From Deltaproteobacteria bacterium RIFCSPLOWO2_02_56_12 (GTDB lineage Bacteria; Desulfobacterota; Binatia; UBA9968): a stretch of DNA of 8,568 nt. Where the stretch lies: positions 1-8,568 of the forward strand of contig MGRY01000020.1 in the NCBI GenBank assembly GCA_001799045.1, read 5' to 3'. Shown here in pieces: positions 1 to 6,001 of this stretch (its first letter is position 1; the number at the start of each line of letters is the position of its first letter). The notes beneath the pieces were generated by a model. The model worked only from the letters and a program-made list of their open reading frames with translations, ran no database searches and had not been told where the DNA came from. The position numbers and the translations under genes are program-made.

Positions 1-829
1 TGGCCTTTCCATCCTTTACGCCATCTCCACATTCTTCAATCAATGAGCGCAGCGACGATCCAAAGGGGAGTTCGTAGATTCCCGGTCGGTTAACTTCGTC
101 ATTCAAAGAAAAGATCATGGTTCCGGGACTCTCCGGTGTGCCGAAACTGCGATACCACTTTGCCCCGTTGGCGATGATGGGGGGGACATTGGCGAGAGTC
201 TCTACGTTGTTGACGGCAGTGGGTTTTCCGAAGAGTCCGACGGTTGCGGGGAAAGGAGGCTTCTGGCGTGGCAGGGGCTGCTTATCTTCGATCACTTCTA
301 GGGCGGCCGAATCCTCCCCGGCGACATAATTAGGCGGGGCGGCAACAAAAACGATATCGAGGCTGAAGTTGCTGCCAAGAATTTTTTCGCCCCAATAGCC
401 GGCCTCTTGGGCTTCCATTAAGGCCTGGGCCATGCTGTCTCTTGCGGTTTTGTATTGGCTATTGATGTAGAGATAGGCCTTGGATGCGCCCACAGCGTAG
501 GAGGCCAGAATCACCCCTTCAATTACGAGATGGGGAAGATTCTCCATAAGGAGACGATCCTTTTTGCTTCCCGGCTCGTCTTCTCCTCCGTTGAGCACCA
601 CATAGTGCGGTTGTTCGGAGCACTCCTGGGTGAAGGCCCATTTTTTCCCGGTGGGAAAACCTGCTCCACCTCTTCCCCGGAGTCCCGACTCGTTGATCTC
701 TCGGATAAGGGTCTCAGGAGTCATCCCCTTCAAGACCTTCTCCAGGCCATTGTAGCCCCCACCCGACCGATACTCGGTTAAATCTTTTCTCCCCTCCACG
801 ACGCCCCGTGGAAACAGGATACCCTGCAT
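1..829 (-). CDS. NuoF-like FMN/NADH-binding flavoprotein (51-kDa subunit family), partial at the window edge
   Basis: The reading frame is open from an ATG at 829 to the window edge (276 codons), so the C-terminus is missing. TAGGAGG lies just upstream of the ATG and includes the stop codon of the preceding ferredoxin gene, which implies translational coupling. The family is the 51-kDa subunit of complex I, NAD-reducing hydrogenases and NAD-linked formate dehydrogenases, which binds FMN and NAD(H) and passes electrons to a [4Fe-4S] cluster. Visible motifs are the glycine-rich loop GRGGAGFPTGKKW (residues 52-64), NGGEDEPGSKKDR (80-92), AGEDSA (170-175) and GKPTAVNNVETLANVP (201-216). The second and third differ from the usual NADE-EPG-KDR and CGEETA forms. 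The four C-terminal cluster cysteines would lie beyond the edge. The partner ferredoxin and BoxB-like oxygenase upstream suggest a reductase or diaphorase role. Family assignment is firm; the physiological partner is inferred. Confidence 0.9.
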   Translation of the reverse strand, partial: MQGILFPRGVVEGRKDLTEYRSGGGYNGLEKVLKGMTPETLIREINESGLRGRGGAGFPTGKKWAFTQECSEQPHYVVLNGGEDEPGSKKDRLLMENLPHLVIEGVILASYAVGASKAYLYINSQYKTARDSMAQALMEAQEAGYWGEKILGSNFSLDIVFVAAPPNYVAGEDSAALEVIEDKQPLPRQKPPFPATVGLFGKPTAVNNVETLANVPPIIANGAKWYRSFGTPESPGTMIFSLNDEVNRPGIYELPFGSSLRSLIEECGDGVKDGKA

Positions 830-840
830 TCTTCCTCCTA
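830..840 (-). promoter_or_regulatory. Ribosome binding site of the NuoF-like gene, overlapping the upstream stop codon
   Basis: On the minus strand the sequence reads TAGGAGGAAG and then the ATG at 829. TAG (840-838) is the stop of the ferredoxin gene and also forms part of the Shine-Dalgarno sequence. This arrangement fixes the start of the flavoprotein gene and implies coupled translation of the two redox subunits. Confidence 0.8.
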
Positions 841-1161
841 GAATACTCCGGTATCCAGGAGCTGGTAGATCAGCTCCTTCAATGAGGCATCAATTTTATC
901 GAGCCGCTTCACATCGGGCCCGCCGGCGAGATGGTTCATGATGTCCTTCAAATCCTCCATTTTCACTCCGGCATACCAACTCTTTTCCGGATAGAGGACG
1001 ATGTTAGGGCCGTCCTGACAGGCGCCAAAGCAGATGTAGGATCGCACCTCCACATCGCTCAGACCCCTCTCCGCAACCTGTCTCTCCAGCTCTTTCATGA
1101 GCTGTTCAGATCCCCGGCTCTTGCAATCGACGTTTTGACAGACAAGGAAAATCTGCTTCAC
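838..1161 (-). CDS. Thioredoxin-like [2Fe-2S] ferredoxin (NuoE-like small subunit)
   Basis: This 107-residue soluble protein carries four cysteines, C8, C13, C44 and C48, spaced CX4C and CX3C (motif CFGAC at the second pair). That is the ligand pattern of thioredoxin-like [2Fe-2S] ferredoxins and of the 24-kDa NuoE/HoxE-type subunits. It is shorter than full NuoE (about 160 residues) because the N-terminal helical region is absent. The start codon is GTG at 1161, with AAGGAG seven bases upstream. A charged helical tail follows the thioredoxin fold (about 75-107). It lies 43 bases downstream of the BoxB-like gene and 8 bases upstream of the NuoF-like gene, so it probably shuttles electrons from that flavoprotein. 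Family assignment is sure; the direction of electron flow and the partner oxygenase are inferred. Confidence 0.9.
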   Translation of the reverse strand: MKQIFLVCQNVDCKSRGSEQLMKELERQVAERGLSDVEVRSYICFGACQDGPNIVLYPEKSWYAGVKMEDLKDIMNHLAGGPDVKRLDKIDASLKELIYQLLDTGVF

Positions 1162-1204
1162 TTGCTCTCTCCTTACTTGGCCGAGCTTCAGGAAGCGCCC
1201 GCGG

Positions 1205-2305
1205 TTAGTTCATCTGCAGAACCCAGTCTTTTTCCTTAAAGATCGCGTCTAAGAGGCGCTCATCTTCAGGGGTGGGAAGGACCTGGGCCAAGTGTTTCTG
1301 GTACTCTTCGGCCGAGAGAGGCTCGCCCTTCACGCTGTAAGTTTTTCCCGCAACCTCGCCGATGGAGCGATTAAATTTGAGGTCCGGCACGAAGAGCCGT
1401 GGCCGATCCGCCGGGATATACTGGTTGAGAGCCTCTACAAGCTTCTGGCATTCGTCCAAATAGAGGTTGCGTGCCAGATCGTTGAGCCGGCTCTTATCTG
1501 CCTGATCTTTTGCTTCATGCTCGTCGTAGCGCCCCTTCAGTCCCCAAACATAGGCCCAATGGGCTGAGGAGGAATGGTCGGTCCCGAACAGATCGTAGGC
1601 TGTGGAAAGCCATTTGTTGAAGTATTTCTGGATGATTGGAGTAGGAACTTTGCCTGCGCGGATAATACGCGTTAAACCAGTATTTCCGGTAAACATGTGG
1701 AAAAACTCTTCCTTGAGCATAGCGGTCACGCTTTGCGCCAGGGGGGCAAAGGAAGAGTGGCTTAGCATGGTGAGCTGAAACTTGCCATCTCGGTCGATAA
1801 ATTGAGTGTAGGTGAAAAAGTCCAGCCAGTTGTTTACCGGAGCGTTAAAGGAGCCCAAAAGCCGATTGCCCTTGAATGCCCTGCGCTCCAAGAGTTTCTG
1901 CGCCTCCAGCTTGCCGGAGTCCCCGAAGTAAGTCATCAGGAGGTAGCACATTTGCCAACCGTGACGCATCTCTTCCCTGTTGACGCGGATGAGCGCCTGA
2001 CGGTCATAGTCGGTTGGGGCAGTGTCCAGGAGGTTTTTTTGCTGTTCAACAGAGGCGAATTCCGTATCGCCCTGATAGACGATCAGGTTCAGCAAGCCAT
2101 CACGGATAGATTGGTTCGGGATCTGTTCCACCCTTTCCCATTTGTGTTGACCCTTAAAATCCCCAAATTCAATTTCTGAGTGATGAAGCTCGTCGAGCTT
2201 AGTTTCAAATTTATAATCGCCCAAAAGAGAGGGATCGTAGCCGATGTCCTTTCGCCATTCCTGGAAATGGTCGATCCAGTCGTCAAAAGTTATAATTTTT
2301 CCCAT
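1205..2305 (-). CDS. BoxB-like diiron oxygenase component (phenylacetic acid catabolic/benzoyl-CoA epoxidase family)
   Basis: This 366-residue protein belongs to the ferritin-like family of PaaA/PaaC and BoxB, in which a carboxylate-bridged diiron centre epoxidises aromatic acyl-CoA esters. The family is shown by LLNLIVYQGDTE-ASVEQQ (71-89), NREEMRHGWQM (109-119), FIDRDGKFQ (169-177) and LKEEFFHMFTGNTG (197-210). Probable iron ligands are E82, E112 with H115 (ExxH), D173, and E200 with H203 (second ExxH). The sequence looks closer to BoxB than to PaaA around IPNQ (62-65) and the ligand helices. It is shorter than typical BoxB (about 475) and longer than PaaA (about 310), so it may be a separate subfamily with another substrate. 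ATG 2305 has AAAGGA upstream. No BoxA, BoxC or PaaB-E gene is present; a ferredoxin and a NuoF-like flavoprotein follow instead. Confidence 0.85.
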   Translation of the reverse strand: MGKIITFDDWIDHFQEWRKDIGYDPSLLGDYKFETKLDELHHSEIEFGDFKGQHKWERVEQIPNQSIRDGLLNLIVYQGDTEFASVEQQKNLLDTAPTDYDRQALIRVNREEMRHGWQMCYLLMTYFGDSGKLEAQKLLERRAFKGNRLLGSFNAPVNNWLDFFTYTQFIDRDGKFQLTMLSHSSFAPLAQSVTAMLKEEFFHMFTGNTGLTRIIRAGKVPTPIIQKYFNKWLSTAYDLFGTDHSSSAHWAYVWGLKGRYDEHEAKDQADKSRLNDLARNLYLDECQKLVEALNQYIPADRPRLFVPDLKFNRSIGEVAGKTYSVKGEPLSAEEYQKHLAQVLPTPEDERLLDAIFKEKDWVLQMN

Positions 2306-2330
2306 GGTATTTCCTTTCTGGAGGTGAGCA

Positions 2331-2350
2331 GTTCGAACGATCGTTAGAAC
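2331..2350. promoter_or_regulatory. Candidate operator: 20-bp palindrome upstream of the BoxB-like operon
   Basis: GTTCGAACGATCGTTAGAAC is an inverted repeat with no spacer in which nine of ten base pairs match; only 2335/2346 do not. The central AACGATCGTT is perfect. It lies 25 bases upstream of the ATG at 2305 and overlaps the expected transcription start of the candidate promoter at 2379-2351. Symmetry without a loop or T-run points to a dimeric repressor site rather than a terminator. The size would suit a TetR-family regulator, which is inference, and no regulator gene is in the window. Confidence 0.6.
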
Positions 2351-2379
2351 CTTATCTCATATCAAGAATAAGAAATCAA
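2351..2379 (-). promoter_or_regulatory. Candidate promoter of the BoxB-like operon
   Basis: On the minus strand TTGATT (2379-2374, overlapping the ptsP stop codon) is followed after 17 bases by GATAAG (2356-2351). Each hexamer matches four of six sigma-70 consensus positions. Transcription would start near 2344, inside the palindrome at 2331-2350. The match is modest, but its position relative to the palindrome and the start codon is consistent. Confidence 0.35.
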
Positions 2380-4817
2380 GACCGTACCCCGGTGACAGGC
2401 CGCGCTCCCCCAACCAAGTGGTAGAGCTCCATGAGTTCCACCATGCCGAGGTCGCGCATCTGCTCAAACAGATATCTCTTGATTTCGCCCACCGTGTCCA
2501 TTTGAAGGACGATTTGCGTGGAAGCTTTAGCGGCCTGATAGGTCACAGAGCGAATAATTTTTTTAATTACAGGGATAAAAAGGGATCCCATGCTGAACTC
2601 CTCAAGCCCCATACCGAGGAGGAGCAGGGCGCAAAGGGGGTCGCCGGCCATCTCGCCGCACATCCCCACCCGTTTACCTTCCCTCTTGGCGGCTTCGATG
2701 ACGTGCATCAGCGCTGAGAGCACCGCTGGATGAAGAGGCTCGTAAAGCCCCGCTATTTTCATGTTGCTGCGGTCCACAGCTAAGAGATACTGAATGAGGT
2801 CATTGGTGCCGATACTCAAAAAATCAACTTCACGAACAATGCGCGAGGCCAATTGGACAGCAGAGGGAACCTCCACCATAATTCCCAACTCCATTTGGTG
2901 GTCGAAGGGAACCTCTTCGCGCTCCAATTCTTCTTTAACCTCCGCGAGGATTTCCTTGACTTTCCTTATTTCTTCCAGGCTTGAGACCATAGGAATGAGC
3001 AAGCGGACTCGTCCCAAGGCCCCTGCCCTCAAAATGGCGCGGAGTTGGGTCTTGAAGATGTCTACAACATCGAGCGAAATGCGGATAGAGCGCCAGCCTA
3101 AGAAGGGGTTCGGCTCGGAGGTTGCCCTACGGACGTAGGTGGGATACTTATCCGCTCCTATATCCAGTGTGCGGATGGTTACGGGTTTTCCTCCCATCCC
3201 TTCTACGACACGGTGGTAAAGCGTATACTGTTCTTCCTCCGCGGGAAAATCCCGATGGGCTAGGAAGGGGATCTCGGTCCGATACAGTCCAATCCCTTGG
3301 GCTCCGTGAAGTTGGGCAAAGGCAATATCGCTCAGAAGACCGATGTTGGCATAGAGGGTGACCCGGTGCCCATCTTGGGTCTCCGCGGGCAAGTCGCGGA
3401 TCTCTTCCAGCTCACGGTTGAAAGCGAGATATTCCCGTTCCAACCGATCGTACTCGCGTATCACTTCCTGGCTCGGGTTGATATAGATGACCCCGGAGTT
3501 CCCATCAATGATTAACGAGTCTCCATGCTGGACATTGTCCAACAGTCCCTCCACCGCGACCACAGTGGGGATCTCAAACGATTTGGCCAAAATGGAGGCA
3601 TGGGAAGTTACCCCGCCCGTCGAGAGAGCAATGCCACGAAAATGGTCCCCCTCTAAAAGGGTGAGGTCGGCGGGAGAAATATCCTCTGCTACGAGAATGG
3701 CTTCCTCGGGCAGGTTCATGGTTTTTTCTTTTATGCCTGAGAGGTTCTCCAACAGCCTCTGGGCCGCGTCTTTGACATCTGCGGCCTTCTCTCTGAGATA
3801 TTCGTCCTCAATCTGCGTAAAAGAATTGAGGTGCTGCTCAAATACACTACTGACAGCGTACTCCGCGACATAGCCTTCTTTGCGGATTTTTCCCTCTATC
3901 TGTTCAATGATCGCAGGGTCCTCGAGAATCATGCGGTGGACGTCAAAGAGGGCCCCTTCCTCCTTAGAGATGAGGGTGCTCATGCGCAACTTGAGATTGT
4001 GAATTTGCTCAATACCCCTCTCGACCGCGGCGCGGAACCTCTCGACCTCCCTTTTGGGATTTTTGTTTTTTTCTTTCTTGACGGAGCTCAAATCCAAACG
4101 CGGGCTCAGTACATAGGCCGGGCCGCGGCCAAAGCCCGGGGCTACTGAAAGGCCGGTTAAACGGCCTCGCCATTTATGCCCGGTCCCACGCTCTACTCGA
4201 TCCCGGCGTTTTCCTTCATAAGAGCGAAGCTTCCTTAGGGCATCCACCAGTCGCTTATGGTATTCCTTCCGCTCCCGTTCTTTGTCCTTGAGTGTATCGA
4301 GGAGGCGGGCTTGGATGATGATGCTCGAAGCTTGGGCTGAGATGGTCTTGAGCAGGCGGATCTCATCCCGAGAGAACTCCCGGCGGCGCGAGGTCTGGAC
4401 AACAAGCACGCCAAGAGGATTCCGTTTCTCAATCAAGGGGACCCCCAGAAAAGAATGGAAACGCTCCTCACCGGTCTCAGGAAAATATTTGTAGCGCGGA
4501 TGGGCCAAGGCATCAACGACCATCACCGGGCTCATTTTTTCCATCACCAGACCGGTTAGACCCTCGTTGATGCCCATCGAGACCTTTCCCACCGATTCTT
4601 GGTCCAACCCCATGGTCGCACAGAGGGTGAGGCGGTTTTTCTGACGGTCATAGATGTAGAGGGAGCAAACCTCCGTCTCCATCCGTTCGGCCACAATGGC
4701 GGCGATGCTCTTCAGGGCCTCTTGAAGATCCTGGGAGTGACTGATCAGGGCACTGATGTCCTCCAGGATAGTCAGGTGGGGAAGAGATCGCTTTCGCAGT
4801 TTTCGTGCTTTTGCCAT
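2376..4817 (-). CDS. ptsP: PtsP: phosphoenolpyruvate-protein phosphotransferase, nitrogen-type enzyme I with GAF domain
   Basis: This 813-residue cytoplasmic protein autophosphorylates from phosphoenolpyruvate and passes the phosphate to an NPr/HPr-type carrier in the regulatory nitrogen phosphotransferase pathway. An N-terminal GAF domain spans about 16-172 (in E. coli this domain senses glutamine and 2-oxoglutarate), followed by a charged helical linker (about 175-215). The enzyme I N-domain begins near GLSVAPGFGRGPA (222-234) and includes DEYLREKAADVKDAAQRL (338-355). The phospho-histidine is H406 in STGGVTSHASILAK. The C-terminal PEP-binding barrel (about 480-765) shows GLYRTEIPFL (510-519), FLSIGTNDLIQYLLAVDRSN (666-685) and catalytic C720 in GMCGEMAGDP. 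All key residues are present, so it should be active. A short A-rich-coded lysine/asparagine stretch (247-256) sits inside the N-domain. A tail continues to 813. No NPr or EIIA gene is in the window. The start has no clear Shine-Dalgarno. Confidence 0.95.
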   Translation of the reverse strand: MAKARKLRKRSLPHLTILEDISALISHSQDLQEALKSIAAIVAERMETEVCSLYIYDRQKNRLTLCATMGLDQESVGKVSMGINEGLTGLVMEKMSPVMVVDALAHPRYKYFPETGEERFHSFLGVPLIEKRNPLGVLVVQTSRRREFSRDEIRLLKTISAQASSIIIQARLLDTLKDKERERKEYHKRLVDALRKLRSYEGKRRDRVERGTGHKWRGRLTGLSVAPGFGRGPAYVLSPRLDLSSVKKEKNKNPKREVERFRAAVERGIEQIHNLKLRMSTLISKEEGALFDVHRMILEDPAIIEQIEGKIRKEGYVAEYAVSSVFEQHLNSFTQIEDEYLREKAADVKDAAQRLLENLSGIKEKTMNLPEEAILVAEDISPADLTLLEGDHFRGIALSTGGVTSHASILAKSFEIPTVVAVEGLLDNVQHGDSLIIDGNSGVIYINPSQEVIREYDRLEREYLAFNRELEEIRDLPAETQDGHRVTLYANIGLLSDIAFAQLHGAQGIGLYRTEIPFLAHRDFPAEEEQYTLYHRVVEGMGGKPVTIRTLDIGADKYPTYVRRATSEPNPFLGWRSIRISLDVVDIFKTQLRAILRAGALGRVRLLIPMVSSLEEIRKVKEILAEVKEELEREEVPFDHQMELGIMVEVPSAVQLASRIVREVDFLSIGTNDLIQYLLAVDRSNMKIAGLYEPLHPAVLSALMHVIEAAKREGKRVGMCGEMAGDPLCALLLLGMGLEEFSMGSLFIPVIKKIIRSVTYQAAKASTQIVLQMDTVGEIKRYLFEQMRDLGMVELMELYHLVGGARPVTGVRS

Positions 4818-4853
4818 CGAATATAGTTTATTCTAAGCGGATTCAGAGACAAA

Positions 4854-4883
4854 ATACAAATGTCGCCACGGAGCGCTTGTCAA
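4854..4883 (-). promoter_or_regulatory. Candidate ptsP promoter with perfect -35 box
   Basis: In the 76-base gap upstream of ptsP the minus strand has a perfect TTGACA (4883-4878). The best -10 at 18 bases is TTGTAT (4859-4854), which matches only three of six positions. A second -10-like TAGAAT lies closer to the start, 15 bases before the ATG, with TTGTAT as a possible -35 at 18 bases; it would give a very short leader. Which one is used cannot be decided from the sequence. Confidence 0.35.
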
Positions 4884-4893
4884 GGGAAACGCC

Positions 4894-5955
4894 TTATTGC
4901 ATCCGCAGGATGGATCGCGCCCTTGAACGTGGGGCGGTTTTTTCACGAGCCGGGAAGTATCCGGGGATTTTCTGGCCGCAAGGGCAGTGACTTTCTATTA
5001 GCTGATAGTCGAGGATATCATGCCACGAGCGGCGAATGAGGGCACGGCCACAGTTGGAACAGAAGGTTGTCTGCCCCTCATTGTCAAGGACGTTTCCCAC
5101 ATAACAGTATTTGACCCCTGCTGAAAGGGCGATCTGGCGCGCGCGCTTGAGAGTGGCTGTGGGGGTTTTGGGCTTGTCCATCATCTTGAAATCGGGGTGG
5201 AAGGCCGTGAAGTGAATGGGCACGCTGTCGCCCAGATTTTCAAGCACCCAGTGACAAAGCTGCTTGGTCTCTTCGGGGTCGTCATTTTCTCCGGGAATCA
5301 TAAGGTTGGTGATTTCCAACCAGATGCCGGTTTCGTTCTTAAGCCATTTAAGCGTATCCAGGACGGGATCAAGATGGGAGAAAGTGAGCTTGTGGTAGAA
5401 TCGCTCGGTGAATGCTTTGAGATCTACGTTCGCGGCATCGATGTAGCGATAAACTTCGGGGCGGGCCTCGGGGGTGATATAGCCTGCCGTCACCATGACG
5501 CTCTTTAGGCCGCACTCGCGGGCGAGGCGAGAGACATCGATAACAAACTCCCCCCAGATAACCGGGTCATTATAGGTAAAGGCGATGCTCGGCACATTGT
5601 GGGTCAAAGCCAACTGAACAACTTCTTCCGGACCGGCGCTCAGGCTCTGAGCGTCGTCCAGTTTGGCCTTGCTGATACTCCAGTTCTGGCAGAAACGACA
5701 ACCCAAGTTGCAGCCGGCAGTACCGAAGCTCAAGATGCCTGTGCCGGGGAGAAAATGGTTGAGCGGTTTTTTCTCTATGGGATCAATGGCGAAACCGGTC
5801 GGTTTGCCGTATCCCAAAGAATAGAGTTTGCCGCCGATATTCTGGCGGATGTAACAGAAACCGGCCTGCCCTTTCCCGATCCGGCAAAACCGGGGACAGA
5901 GAGTACAGAGAATACGGCCATCCGCCTCTGTTCTCCACCAAAGAGCCTCTTTCAT
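4894..5955 (-). CDS. AmmeMemoRadiSam system radical SAM enzyme
   Basis: This 353-residue protein is a radical S-adenosylmethionine enzyme related to pyruvate formate-lyase activases. The cluster motif is CNLGCRFCQNW (C82, C86, C89; CX3CX2C). An N-terminal cysteine group CTLCPRFC...GFC (C17, C20, C24, C34) and a C-terminal pair of CxxC/CxC knuckles (C299, C302, C324, C326) suggest further metal sites. These features and the opening MKEALWW mark the family that often occurs with Memo and AMMECR1 proteins; its reaction is not established. ATG 5955 fits the family N-terminus. The open frame extends to 6171, but that part lies inside hemY. The GGAGG at 5981-5977 is 21 bases from this ATG, so TTG 5961 is possible. 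A basic tail (338-353) follows the zinc-ribbon-like end. It starts 46 bases after hemY, probably in the same operon. No Memo or AMMECR1 partner is visible. Confidence 0.88.
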   Translation of the reverse strand: MKEALWWRTEADGRILCTLCPRFCRIGKGQAGFCYIRQNIGGKLYSLGYGKPTGFAIDPIEKKPLNHFLPGTGILSFGTAGCNLGCRFCQNWSISKAKLDDAQSLSAGPEEVVQLALTHNVPSIAFTYNDPVIWGEFVIDVSRLARECGLKSVMVTAGYITPEARPEVYRYIDAANVDLKAFTERFYHKLTFSHLDPVLDTLKWLKNETGIWLEITNLMIPGENDDPEETKQLCHWVLENLGDSVPIHFTAFHPDFKMMDKPKTPTATLKRARQIALSAGVKYCYVGNVLDNEGQTTFCSNCGRALIRRSWHDILDYQLIESHCPCGQKIPGYFPAREKTAPRSRARSILRMQ

Positions 5956-6001
5956 ACTCAAAATATCCCGCTTTTTCCTCCGTGGCGCAAGGAGTGCTTC
6001 C

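Noticed and set aside
117..781. Plus-strand open frames of 70 and 108 codons
   Set aside because: They lie antisense to the well-supported NuoF-like gene and show no recognisable domain.
1185..1196. GCTTC-AG-GAAGC inverted repeat between the BoxB-like and ferredoxin genes
   Set aside because: The loop is too small for a stable full stem, it lacks a T-run and it is too short to call a terminator or processing site.
1802..2179. Plus-strand open frame of 125 codons
   Set aside because: It is antisense to the conserved ligand helices of the BoxB-like gene and carries no family signature.
2376..2400. Factor-independent terminator after ptsP
   Set aside because: No GC-rich hairpin followed by a T-run was found. 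The only strong symmetry in the gap is the loopless palindrome at 2331-2350, which fits an operator better.
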